Part shown: positions 8,432 to 15,823 of the stretch, piece by piece
How the letters are laid out: each line of letters opens with the position of its first letter
Numbering within the stretch: position 1 is the first letter of the stretch
Assembly: GCA_963824705.1 (NCBI GenBank)
Contig: CAWGQE010000003.1
Location: 682,001 to 746,000, forward strand
Source: VRUE01 sp963824705
Lineage (GTDB): Bacteria; Actinomycetota; Thermoleophilia; Solirubrobacterales; 70-9
DNA length: 64,000 nt
Direction of reading: 5' to 3'
Translations under genes and position numbers: made by a program
The notes under the pieces: model-generated
The model's database searches: none
The model's input: the letters and a program-made list of their open reading frames with translations, nothing else
Told to the model about the DNA's origin: nothing

Positions 8432-9289
8432 ATGGGCGAACCCGCAGTCAAGCTGAGCGCGGTAGCTGAGGCGACCGAGGAGCTTCACGGTGTCGCCAGC
8501 CAGGCGCTCGAGTGGGTGCGGCAGAGCGAGGCTCGCGTCGCCGAGGCCGAGGCCAGTCGCGATGCGATCAAGGCGCGGGCAAAGGCGACGCTGGCAAAGC
8601 TTGGCGAGGAAGGCCGCGAGCGGATCGCCGCCGAGCGCGAGAAGCGCCGCGCGGTCGAGGCGCGGGTAGCGGGCGCCGAGGAGGGCCGCGATCGCGCCGA
8701 GAAGGCCTTCGAGCGGGCGCAGAAGCGGGCCGAGGCAGATCGCGAGGCGTTCGCCACCCAGCTGACCGCAAGTAAGGCTCAAGCCGACCAGACCACCTCC
8801 AATGCGGTCAAGCGGGTCGAAGCGGAGGCTTCCAAGCGGACCGGCGAGGTGCTCGAAAAGGCACAGGCCGAGGCCGACCGCCGTGTCGCCGCGGCCGAGC
8901 AGCGCGCGGCCGAGGCCGAGGCACGCGCCGAGGAGGCCCACGAGATCGCGGTCCGGCTCGAGGCCGAGATCGAGGAGCGGGTGATGCAGGGCACTGTGGA
9001 CGTTCGCCGCGAGGCCGAGGAGCGGGTGCAAAAGCTGATCGAGAAGGTCGAGGGCGAGGCGACCGAGAAGGCCAAGGCACGGGCGGAGGAGCAGTTGCGG
9101 GCCGAGTCGGAGCGGATCCGCGGTCAGGCCGAACAGCGCGAGGAGCGTTTGCGCCGCGCCGCCGAGGACGAGATCAAAGCCAGTGCCAAGAAAGCGCGGC
9201 GCGAGGTGCTTGCCGCGGCCGATGAGACCGCACCGACCTGGTCGCGCAACGAGGCCTCGGGCTCGGACGCGGGATACCGCACCTTCTAG
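8432..9289 (+). CDS. Long coiled-coil protein of unknown function
   Basis: Almost the whole 285-residue chain is charged and alanine-rich (Ala, Glu, Arg, Lys, Gln) with heptad-like spacing. This predicts one long helical coiled coil with no membrane helix and no recognised domain. An in-frame TTG at 8369 is possible, but the ATG at 8432 fits better with where the coiled-coil region begins. It sits between the acyl-CoA synthetase and cysS in the same direction. Structural or DivIVA-like scaffolding roles are conceivable, but there is no specific evidence. Confidence 0.7.
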   Translation: MGEPAVKLSAVAEATEELHGVASQALEWVRQSEARVAEAEASRDAIKARAKATLAKLGEEGRERIAAEREKRRAVEARVAGAEEGRDRAEKAFERAQKRAEADREAFATQLTASKAQADQTTSNAVKRVEAEASKRTGEVLEKAQAEADRRVAAAEQRAAEAEARAEEAHEIAVRLEAEIEERVMQGTVDVRREAEERVQKLIEKVEGEATEKAKARAEEQLRAESERIRGQAEQREERLRRAAEDEIKASAKKARREVLAAADETAPTWSRNEASGSDAGYRTF

Positions 9290-9310
9290 TCCTCTTTAGC
9301 ATCCGCATCG

Positions 9311-10744
9311 ATGCGAGAGGTGCGAATCAGGGACACGCTGAGCGGTGAGTTGCGCACGCTCGACTCCGACGGGGAGATCGGGATCTACGCGTGCGGCCCC
9401 ACGGTCTATAGCCGGATTCACATCGGCAATGCTCGGCCCTTCGTCGTGTTTTCGCTGCTTGCCCGTTTTTTGAAGACCGAGGGCTACGAGGCCAGTCTCG
9501 TCATCAACGTCACCGACATCAACGACAAGATCTACGACGCGGCGCGGGCCGCGGGGGCTCCCTCGGCCGAGTTCGCCGAGCGGATGACGCGGGCCTATCT
9601 CGAGGACACCGATCGCCTCGGTCTGGGTCGTCCCGATGCCGAGCCGCTCGCGACCGAGACGATCGGGGGGATTGTCGCCCTGATCGCCGACCTGGTCGAG
9701 TCGGGGCACGCCTATGGGTCCGGCGGCGACGTCTACTTCCGCGTCGGCAGCTTCGATGCCTACGGCAAGCTCTCCAACCGGCGCACCGAGGACATGGACC
9801 AAGGCGAGGAGGCTGGGTCGGCATCGCTCAAGGAGAGCCCACTCGACTTCGCCCTCTGGAAGGCGCACAAGGACGGCGAGGACACGAGCTGGGACTCGCC
9901 CTGGGGGCCGGGCCGACCGGGCTGGCACATCGAGTGCTCGGCGATGGCCGAGGCCGAGCTGGGGCCGTCCTTCGCGATCCACGGCGGTGGGTCCGACCTG
10001 GTTTTTCCCCATCACGAGAACGAGATCGCGCAATCCGAGGCGGCGGGTCGCCCGTTTGCCCGCCTCTGGATGCACAACGGGATGGTCGAGATCGACGCCG
10101 AGAAGATGTCGAAGTCCGAGGGCAACATCTTCCAGCTCTCCGAGGCGCTGGATCGATATGGGCGCGAGGCGGTGGTGGCGTACCTGATCTCCGGGCATTA
10201 CCGGCAGCCGCTGGCGTTTGGGGCCGAGCAGATGGAGCAGGCCGTCGCGCAGGTTGAGCGGTTGCGAAATTTCTTCAGAGGGCACCCTGTTGGTGACGGT
10301 GGGCGGGAGCCGGGGGATCCCCCGCTGGTAACCCGCGACGAATCGCTGGGGGAGGGTTCTCGCCCCTCCGGCTCACAAGTTCCCATCGGGGGATCCCCCG
10401 GCTCCCGCCTCGGTGCCTTCCGGGATGCGCTTGCTGACGATTTCAATACCCCTAGGGCGATGGCCGAGGTGTTTGAGCTGGTGGGAGAGGCGAACCGGGC
10501 GGAGGTTCCGGGGGCACCGGAGGTGCTGGCGGAGATGCTTGAGCTCGTCGGTCTCAGCTCCCTTACCCAGCCGGATCAGGGAGCTGAGACCGACGAGCGG
10601 GCCAAGGAGCTGATGGACGAGCGCGAGAAAGCTCGCGCAGCCAAAGATTTCGCCCGCGCGGACGAGATTCGGGACCAGTTGGCTGGGATGGGCTGGGAGG
10701 TTCGGGACTCGGCTGACGGTGCGAAGCTCGTGCCTAGGGCCTGA
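9311..10744 (+). CDS. cysS: Cysteinyl-tRNA synthetase with two palindrome-derived inserts
   Basis: It charges tRNA-Cys. The class I signatures are present: YACGPTVYSRIHIGNAR (zinc ligand Cys28, HIGN 37-40), HIECSAM (Cys209), FPHHENE (His234, Glu238) and KMSKS (265-269). The C-terminal tRNA-binding region keeps DDFNTPRAM and the final ARAAKDFARADEIRDQL block. Two stretches, residues about 331-367 and 411-429, are encoded by perfect inverted repeats and have Gly/Pro/Ser-rich or charged sequence unlike the family. Both fall in loops between helices, so activity is probably retained. rlmB starts within the stop codon. Confidence 0.95.
   Translation: MREVRIRDTLSGELRTLDSDGEIGIYACGPTVYSRIHIGNARPFVVFSLLARFLKTEGYEASLVINVTDINDKIYDAARAAGAPSAEFAERMTRAYLEDTDRLGLGRPDAEPLATETIGGIVALIADLVESGHAYGSGGDVYFRVGSFDAYGKLSNRRTEDMDQGEEAGSASLKESPLDFALWKAHKDGEDTSWDSPWGPGRPGWHIECSAMAEAELGPSFAIHGGGSDLVFPHHENEIAQSEAAGRPFARLWMHNGMVEIDAEKMSKSEGNIFQLSEALDRYGREAVVAYLISGHYRQPLAFGAEQMEQAVAQVERLRNFFRGHPVGDGGREPGDPPLVTRDESLGEGSRPSGSQVPIGGSPGSRLGAFRDALADDFNTPRAMAEVFELVGEANRAEVPGAPEVLAEMLELVGLSSLTQPDQGAETDERAKELMDEREKARAAKDFARADEIRDQLAGMGWEVRDSADGAKLVPRA
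10302..10409. repeat. Palindromic element family B, copy 1, inside cysS
   Basis: Perfect 23-nt arms (10302-10324 and 10387-10409) flank a core that shares CGGCTCACAAGTTCC and an AACCCGCG block with the copies near 41 kb and 54.4 kb. It is read in frame through cysS and adds about 36 residues in a loop of the C-terminal domain. The arm sequence is unrelated to that of the other family B copies. Confidence 0.88.
10543..10598. repeat. Second perfect palindrome inside cysS (family F)
   Basis: Perfect 21-nt inverted arms (10543-10563, 10578-10598) enclose a 14-nt loop. The element is translated in frame within cysS (residues about 411-429), in another loop of the C-terminal region. No second copy of the loop sequence was found in the window. 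Confidence 0.75.
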
Positions 10745-11484
10745 TGGCTGAGAGTCAGGTCATCTATGGGCGCCGTCCGGTCGAGGAGGCGGAGCGCGGG
10801 AGGCGCGGGGTGCGGCGGGTCTGGCGGGCGCCGGAGACTTCTGCCGAGGAGCTGGAGGGGCTATGCGGATCCCCTGATCACCAAGGCGTCGTCGCCGAGG
10901 TCGATCCATATCCGTATGCGGACCCAAATGCCCTGCTGCGCCGCGAGGGCGCGTTGCTCGTTGCCCTCGATCAGGTCCAGGACCCGCGCAATCTGGGCGC
11001 CGTCTGTCGCTCGGCAGAGTTCGCCGGCGCCGCTGGTGTAGTCATCCCCGAACGGCGTTCGGCCGAGGTGACGGCAGTTGCCTGCAAGGCATCCGCGGGA
11101 GCGGTCGAGCACCTCGACATCGCCCGTATCCGCAACCTCGCCGACTGGCTGGCTGACGCGAAGGCAGCCGGCTTCTGGATCTGGGGCGCCGACGCGAATG
11201 GGAGCCAGGCACCCTGGGAGGCCGACCTAAGCGGTCCGACCATCCTTGTCTTGGGCGGCGAGGGCAAAGGAATCCGCCCCCGCGTCGCGTCAGCTTGTGA
11301 CGGCCTCCTGGCCCTACCAAGGCTTGGCGAGATCGACTCGCTAAACGTCTCCGCAGCAGCTGCAGCCGTGCTTTTCGAGGCTGCCCGGCAGCGTTCCTCG
11401 GCGGGTGGCGCGGGAGGAGGGGGTGTTCGGACGGGTGAGTCCGCTAACACCCCCTCCTCCCGTGACAGGACCCGCCGCCGATAG
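10744..11484 (+). CDS. rlmB: TrmH/SpoU-family 23S rRNA 2'-O-methyltransferase
   Basis: It methylates a guanosine ribose in 23S rRNA (G2251 in E. coli). The N-terminal RNA-binding part begins QVIYGRRPVEEA. The SPOUT knot motifs are DQVQDPRNLGAVCRSAEFAG, VLGGEGKGIRP and LPRLGEIDSLNVSAAAAAVL. The start ATG overlaps the cysS stop by one base. The last ~28 residues, after FEAARQRS, come from a palindromic element and replace the usual short tail. The cysS-rlmB-sigH order matches Bacillus. Confidence 0.92.
   Translation: MAESQVIYGRRPVEEAERGRRGVRRVWRAPETSAEELEGLCGSPDHQGVVAEVDPYPYADPNALLRREGALLVALDQVQDPRNLGAVCRSAEFAGAAGVVIPERRSAEVTAVACKASAGAVEHLDIARIRNLADWLADAKAAGFWIWGADANGSQAPWEADLSGPTILVLGGEGKGIRPRVASACDGLLALPRLGEIDSLNVSAAAAAVLFEAARQRSSAGGAGGGGVRTGESANTPSSRDRTRRR
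11399..11480. repeat. Palindromic element family E, copy 1, at the rlmB 3' end
   Basis: Perfect 17-nt inner arms (11411-11427 and 11446-11462) lie inside an outer pair that begins CGGCGGGTGGCGCGG and ends near GACAGGACCCGCCGCCG. The outer GGGTGGCGCGG and CAGGACCC blocks recur in the copy at 29230-29335. The element supplies the C-terminal codons of rlmB. Confidence 0.75.
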
Positions 11485-11497
11485 CCCTCACCCGCAG

Positions 11498-11556
11498 CCC
11501 CGATTTGCAAAAAATCGCAATTTGGGGTTGACAGAACTCTGCCGGCCGGTAAGACT
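11498..11556 (+). promoter_or_regulatory. Imperfect palindrome abutting a predicted sigH promoter
   Basis: An imperfect inverted repeat (CCCCGATTTGC at 11498-11508 and GCAATTTGGGG at 11517-11527) ends exactly where a TTGACA -35 hexamer starts (11528-11533). A weak -10 (TAAGAC, 11550-11555) follows after 16 nt. It is the most AT-rich spot in the neighbourhood. It could be an operator for the sigma factor gene or a terminator stem for rlmB. Confidence 0.45.
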
Positions 11557-11668
11557 ACGCCGCCAACAAGGGTGAAGCTCAGCTTGAGTCTGAGATTCAC
11601 CTGTCAATAAGGGCGCCACCAGGGGAGGTACCGGCGCCACGACCCTTCATCTCAAAGGAGAAGGATCA

Positions 11669-12376
11669 GTGGCTCTTTCGTCCCCCACGCAGGAATTGCG
11701 GCTCCCCACCGGGCACTTCAATGGCTCGACCCGGCCAAGCTCTAACCCTCAACCTGAACTTGATGATCATTATCTGGTCGCCCTCGCGAAGGAGGGACGG
11801 ACCGATGCCTACGACTCGATCGTGCGGCGCTACCGCGGCTTCGTCCGCCTCAAGGCGTCCTCCTACTTTCTGCTCGGAGGCGAGAGCGACGATCTGATCC
11901 AGGAAGGGCTGCTCGGCCTCTACAAGGCGATTCGCGACTACCGCAGCGATCGCGAGTCGAGCTTCCGCAGCTTTGCCGAGCTCTGCATCACCCGCCAGAT
12001 CATCACCGCGGTGAAGACGGCGACCCGCAACAAGCACACGCCGCTCAACCAGTACGTCTCGTTCAGCCAGACCCCGGCCGCCGCGGGCGATTCGGACACC
12101 ACGCTCGACGAGATCCTGCCCGGCCCGAGCGTCGCCGACCCGGTCAACCAGGTGATCGCAACCGAAGAGCTGGAGAGCCTCGTCTCCTGCCTCTCGGGCA
12201 CCTCAGGCGTCCTCTCCGACCTCGAGAGCCGCGTCCTCTCGCTCTACCTCGACGGCCATTCCTACGAGGCGACGGCCGAGCGCCTCGAGTGCGACACCAA
12301 GACCGTCGACAACGCCCTGCAGCGCGTCAAGCGCAAGGTGGCTGCCCACCTCGACTCCCGCGAGGTGCCGGCTTAG
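11669..12376 (+). CDS. SigH-like RNA polymerase sigma factor (sigma-70 family)
   Basis: Sigma region 2 is visible in GRTDAYDSIVRRYRGFVRLKA through DDLIQEGLLGLYKAIRDY and FRSFAELCITRQI. Region 4 is at the C-terminus (DLESRVLSLYLDGHSYEATAERL, then TVDNALQRVKRKV). Region 3 is reduced. Length and order of motifs match Bacillus SigH, and the gene follows cysS-rlmB as in Bacillus. The start is GTG with a strong AAAGGAGAAGG site 5-8 nt upstream. The N-terminal ~30 residues are low-complexity. It probably directs a stationary-phase or stress regulon, by inference only. Confidence 0.88.
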   Translation: MALSSPTQELRLPTGHFNGSTRPSSNPQPELDDHYLVALAKEGRTDAYDSIVRRYRGFVRLKASSYFLLGGESDDLIQEGLLGLYKAIRDYRSDRESSFRSFAELCITRQIITAVKTATRNKHTPLNQYVSFSQTPAAAGDSDTTLDEILPGPSVADPVNQVIATEELESLVSCLSGTSGVLSDLESRVLSLYLDGHSYEATAERLECDTKTVDNALQRVKRKVAAHLDSREVPA

Positions 12377-12380
12377 GGCT

Positions 12381-13706
12381 CTAGGGCAGCAGCTGGTAGC
12401 GGAAGACGCTGGTCGCGTGCAGAGTGTCGGCTGGGCTCAGGTTCGAGCCGCGCGAGTCGAAGGCGACGTAGCGGCCGTCGCCCGAGATCGACGGGTTGGC
12501 AGAAGGCGCGTTTGCGGTCGGGCCGCCGTCGGTGCCGCGCGAGGCGAGGAAGACGCGCCCGCTGCGCATGTCGCGGACGAAGACGTCCGCAGTCGTGCTG
12601 TTGTCGGCCGGGCCGAGGTTGCTCGCGTAGGACTCGAAGGCGACGTAGCGACCGTCGGCGGATATCGAGGGGTTCGATGAGTCGCCACTCCCCGGAGCGC
12701 CGTGCTTGCCCTGGGCGCGTGAGACGAGCAGCGTGCGGTTCGTCTTCAGGTCGCGGACGAAGACGTCTTCGACGCTCTCCTTGTCGACTCGGCTGAGGTT
12801 CTTCGCCTTGCTGGCAAAGGCGACGTAGCGGCCGTTCGCCGAGATCGCCGGCAGCTTGCAGTCGGTGGCCGCGAGTGGGCCGTGGCGGCCGTTGGCCCGC
12901 GAGGCATAGACCGTCCGCTTCCCCTTCATGTCGTGCACCGCGACCTCCAGCGCGTTGCCGTGACGGAAATGGGCCGTGGTGAGAAAGGCGACCCAGCGCC
13001 CGTGGGCGGAGATCGACGGCGTGAAGCCACCGTTCAGCGTTCCACCGGGATGAAGGCGCAGCGACGCCGCCGGCGTGGTCGTGTGTCGGCGCAGGTCGCG
13101 GACGAAGACGCCACCGTAGGAGCCGTGGAGAAAGTTGGTCGCCTCGGTCTGGAAGGCGACGTAGTTTCCGTCGGCGGAGATCGAGGGGAGGTTGGAGTCC
13201 TCATTGCCACCGGCTCCTTTGGCGCCGTTCGCCCGCGAAACGAGGCTGACCCGGCCGGTCGAGCGGTCGTAGACGAAGATGTCGCGCACCGGAAAGGTGT
13301 CGCCGGCCGGAGTGGTGGAGGAGTTGTGGTCTTCGTCGCTGATATCGGGGTCCTCCGAGGCAAAGGCGAGATAGCGCCCGCTGCTGGAGAGCGAGGGGGA
13401 CCCGGCGGCGAAGCCGATGCCGTGTTCGCTCGTGCCATGGGGAACGTCCACTTCTGCGATTCCGCCATTCATGTCGCGCAAGTAGAGGCCGTTGCCCGTT
13501 TCGCCGACGCTGCCGACGAAGGCGATGAAGCGTCCGTCGCCGGAGATCGCCGGATTGACCTGCTCGCTTGGAAAGCCCGCTTCGGTTTCGCCGTTTGGTC
13601 CCGAGACGAGCAGGACCGAGCCCACCGCTCCGAGCGAGGCGGCTGCCAGGGCGAGCGAGGCGGTTGCGATCGCCGCCAGGACGAGGATCGCGGTCCGGCG
13701 TCTCAT
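12381..13706 (-). CDS. Secreted PD40/TolB-like beta-propeller protein
   Basis: A signal peptide (residues 1-27, MRRRT then a hydrophobic run ending at SLGAVG) precedes about seven repeats built around NPSISADGRYVAFES-like units. These are typical of WD40-like PD40 propellers. No catalytic domain is attached. It is probably secreted and binds other proteins or polymers, but the partner is unknown. Its start overlaps the stop of the upstream reductase by 4 nt (ATGA), so the two are likely translationally coupled. A distant relative is encoded at 48090-49139. Confidence 0.8.
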   Translation of the reverse strand: MRRRTAILVLAAIATASLALAAASLGAVGSVLLVSGPNGETEAGFPSEQVNPAISGDGRFIAFVGSVGETGNGLYLRDMNGGIAEVDVPHGTSEHGIGFAAGSPSLSSSGRYLAFASEDPDISDEDHNSSTTPAGDTFPVRDIFVYDRSTGRVSLVSRANGAKGAGGNEDSNLPSISADGNYVAFQTEATNFLHGSYGGVFVRDLRRHTTTPAASLRLHPGGTLNGGFTPSISAHGRWVAFLTTAHFRHGNALEVAVHDMKGKRTVYASRANGRHGPLAATDCKLPAISANGRYVAFASKAKNLSRVDKESVEDVFVRDLKTNRTLLVSRAQGKHGAPGSGDSSNPSISADGRYVAFESYASNLGPADNSTTADVFVRDMRSGRVFLASRGTDGGPTANAPSANPSISGDGRYVAFDSRGSNLSPADTLHATSVFRYQLLP

Positions 13707-14812
13707 GCCTGGGCAGGCAGCGGCTCGACGTCGATCGAGACGCCGAAGTCGGCGAGAGCGGCGAGGAAGGACGCGGGGTCGAAAGCCTGCGCCGGCGCAA
13801 GGGCGCCGCTGCGCTCGTAGCCGGGATCCGCACAGAGCAGTGCGCCGTGCGCGAGGCTAGCGGCGGTAAGGCCGTAGACGTCGCTGCCGCGCACGGTGGC
13901 GCGCCTGACACCGGATTTTGCTCGCGCCTCGCAACTGATCGTGAACCGCGCCGCCGAGCGGCTCTTCTCACTGGGAGCAGCCGGTAAACGCCTGACCAGC
14001 GCCCCCATGGCCTGGCGCAGAGGAGTGCGCATGGCCAGCCCGAGCAGTGGGGAGGCGATAACCGCCAAGGGCATCAGCCGCGGCGGCACCACCATCCCGT
14101 CGAGCAGCGTCCGCACCCGAGCCGTCTCGACATGTCGCGGCACCGTGAGCTGCTCGCCGGCGGGATAGCGCAGCATTCGTCGCTCCCCGATCGGATCGGG
14201 AAAGCGCCAGCGCCCGCCGTCGGCGCTGCGCGGTGCCGGCCGCCAATCCCCGTCCGCCCAAACGACATCCCCGCCCCGCATGATCTCGAGGCCCGAGAGG
14301 GCGGTCCCGTGAGTGGGCTCGAACCCATGCACGCAGTAGGCAACGACGATCTCCTCCAGCGGTCCCATCCCGTCAGCCGTGAGCGCCGCGATCAGATCGC
14401 CGGGGGCGTAGTCAAAGCCCATCCCGGAGACCAGCGCAGCCCCATTTTCAGCAGCCTTTACCCCATAGCGATCGAAGACCATCCGCATGAACCCCTGCTC
14501 CCCGGTCGTATCCAGGTAGTGCGTCCCCGTATCGACGGCGGCAGCAACGACCGGCTCCCCATGCAAGCCAAACGGCCCCGCACAGGCGATCACGACAGCG
14601 CAAGGCTCGAGCATCTCCCGCAACCCAGCGGGATTGTCGACGGATACAGCCGCAAAAGGAACACCCCCGAGCTCCTCCGAAAGCGCCTCCAACTTCCCCC
14701 GATCCCGCCCCGCAATCAGGAAATCAGCTCCAAGCCGTTTCAACTCACGAGCAATCAGCCCGCCGGTGAATCCGGTGGCTCCATAGACCGCGATCCGCGT
14801 TGGGGCATTCAT
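13703..14812 (-). CDS. Saccharopine dehydrogenase-like NAD(P)-binding reductase
   Basis: An N-terminal Rossmann motif AVYGATGFTGGLIAREL (about 8-24) followed by AGRDRGKLEAL places this in the saccharopine dehydrogenase/trans-acting enoyl reductase family (COG3268). The YLDTTGEQGFMR and SGMGFDYAPGDL motifs agree. Mycobacterial relatives reduce lipid intermediates, but no polyketide genes are nearby, so the substrate is unknown. It sits between a candidate restriction gene and a PD40 gene with 4-nt overlaps on both sides, forming a compact three-gene unit. Confidence 0.8.
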   Translation of the reverse strand: MNAPTRIAVYGATGFTGGLIARELKRLGADFLIAGRDRGKLEALSEELGGVPFAAVSVDNPAGLREMLEPCAVVIACAGPFGLHGEPVVAAAVDTGTHYLDTTGEQGFMRMVFDRYGVKAAENGAALVSGMGFDYAPGDLIAALTADGMGPLEEIVVAYCVHGFEPTHGTALSGLEIMRGGDVVWADGDWRPAPRSADGGRWRFPDPIGERRMLRYPAGEQLTVPRHVETARVRTLLDGMVVPPRLMPLAVIASPLLGLAMRTPLRQAMGALVRRLPAAPSEKSRSAARFTISCEARAKSGVRRATVRGSDVYGLTAASLAHGALLCADPGYERSGALAPAQAFDPASFLAALADFGVSIDVEPLPAQA

Positions 14813-15753
14813 TTGTTTACGTCCGACTGCCCCTCAACTAGTGCGCCGCCTGTGGAATCCTCAAAGCCCCGCTCCCCTCTGAAGATGAGATCAATTCCCT
14901 CGCGTGCAAGCAGATCGCACAGGTCTTTCCGAGGTTCCCGTGGCACTAGTACGGCAAGGTGGCGCGGGCTGCCGTTACGAAAGAAGCGCTTGTAGTCAGC
15001 GAGCTGACCAATTGCCATCCGAATCGAGCTTCGCTCGACGGATCCCTTTGCCTCGACGAGCATATCGAGGGTTGCGTCGTAGAGGTCAGTTAACAGCGGC
15101 CGGGCCTCACCTGACGGAATGAGTTGGTTGCGGAAGACCTTATGGTCGAGGCTGCGAAGGTGCGTCTCGAACTCAAGAACCAACTTTTGCTCACGGCGCT
15201 CCGCCTCATAGGACTGTTTGCCAGGAGCGACGTAAGCCTTCTCGGTGTGCTGTTGCTCAATTGGAACCGAGGTGTTTGCGGGACCAGCCAGGACCTTGGC
15301 AATTTTGGAGGTTGGCTCGGGCGGTTCGATGTATTTGGGCCGAAGACGAAATACGATCACCTCGCGCACGTCTCCTTCACTCGATTCAGAATCAGCTCGA
15401 TAGAACGGTTCGGTCGTATCTATCTCAAACTCATCCACATAGGTGACCACTCCACCGGTTCCTTGAAAAACTCGTAGTGCGCGGCCATCGGTGGCATGGT
15501 TTCGGATCGAAGCGTTTCCTGACTTCATCTCTTGGTCACCACGCTGGCCCTCACCCGTGTAGTGAAGGTATCCATCGGTCATCCAAACGTCTTTGTAGCC
15601 GTGCTGCTCGCCGGTCTCTGGGTCCGAAAAAATGAAGACGTTTGGCGTCCTGCTGGACGGCCCAATTCCCCCTCGAGGTCTCCCACCAAATTTCTTGTGG
15701 AGTTCGGTCCGCTTGATTTCGGCGCCTGGCTGTAGGTTCCACTCCACGGACAT
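14809..15753 (-). CDS. Candidate modification-dependent restriction endonuclease (ScoMcrA-type SRA + PD-(D/E)XK)
   Basis: Residues ~20-140 contain GGI-PSSRTPNVFIFSDP, YLHYTGEGQRGDQEMKSGN and DGRALRVFQGTG, a pattern recalled from the SRA-like domain of ScoMcrA-type McrA enzymes, which read modified cytosine. Residues ~185-300 look like a PD-(D/E)XK nuclease: Asp223/226, EAK at 234-236, and QLADYKR (Gln250, Tyr254). No HNH motif is visible, so the nuclease differs from that of ScoMcrA. GC content is clearly lower than in the neighbours, suggesting transfer. A strong AAGGAG precedes the ATG. No methyltransferase lies nearby, which fits a type IV system. Family assignment is from memory of motifs. 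Confidence 0.65.
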   Translation of the reverse strand: MSVEWNLQPGAEIKRTELHKKFGGRPRGGIGPSSRTPNVFIFSDPETGEQHGYKDVWMTDGYLHYTGEGQRGDQEMKSGNASIRNHATDGRALRVFQGTGGVVTYVDEFEIDTTEPFYRADSESSEGDVREVIVFRLRPKYIEPPEPTSKIAKVLAGPANTSVPIEQQHTEKAYVAPGKQSYEAERREQKLVLEFETHLRSLDHKVFRNQLIPSGEARPLLTDLYDATLDMLVEAKGSVERSSIRMAIGQLADYKRFFRNGSPRHLAVLVPREPRKDLCDLLAREGIDLIFRGERGFEDSTGGALVEGQSDVNK

Positions 15754-15823
15754 GCGACTCCTTAGATCAACAAAGATAAAGGTGGGAATGATCCTATATG
15801 TCTGCCGCGCACTTCAGTGGAAC

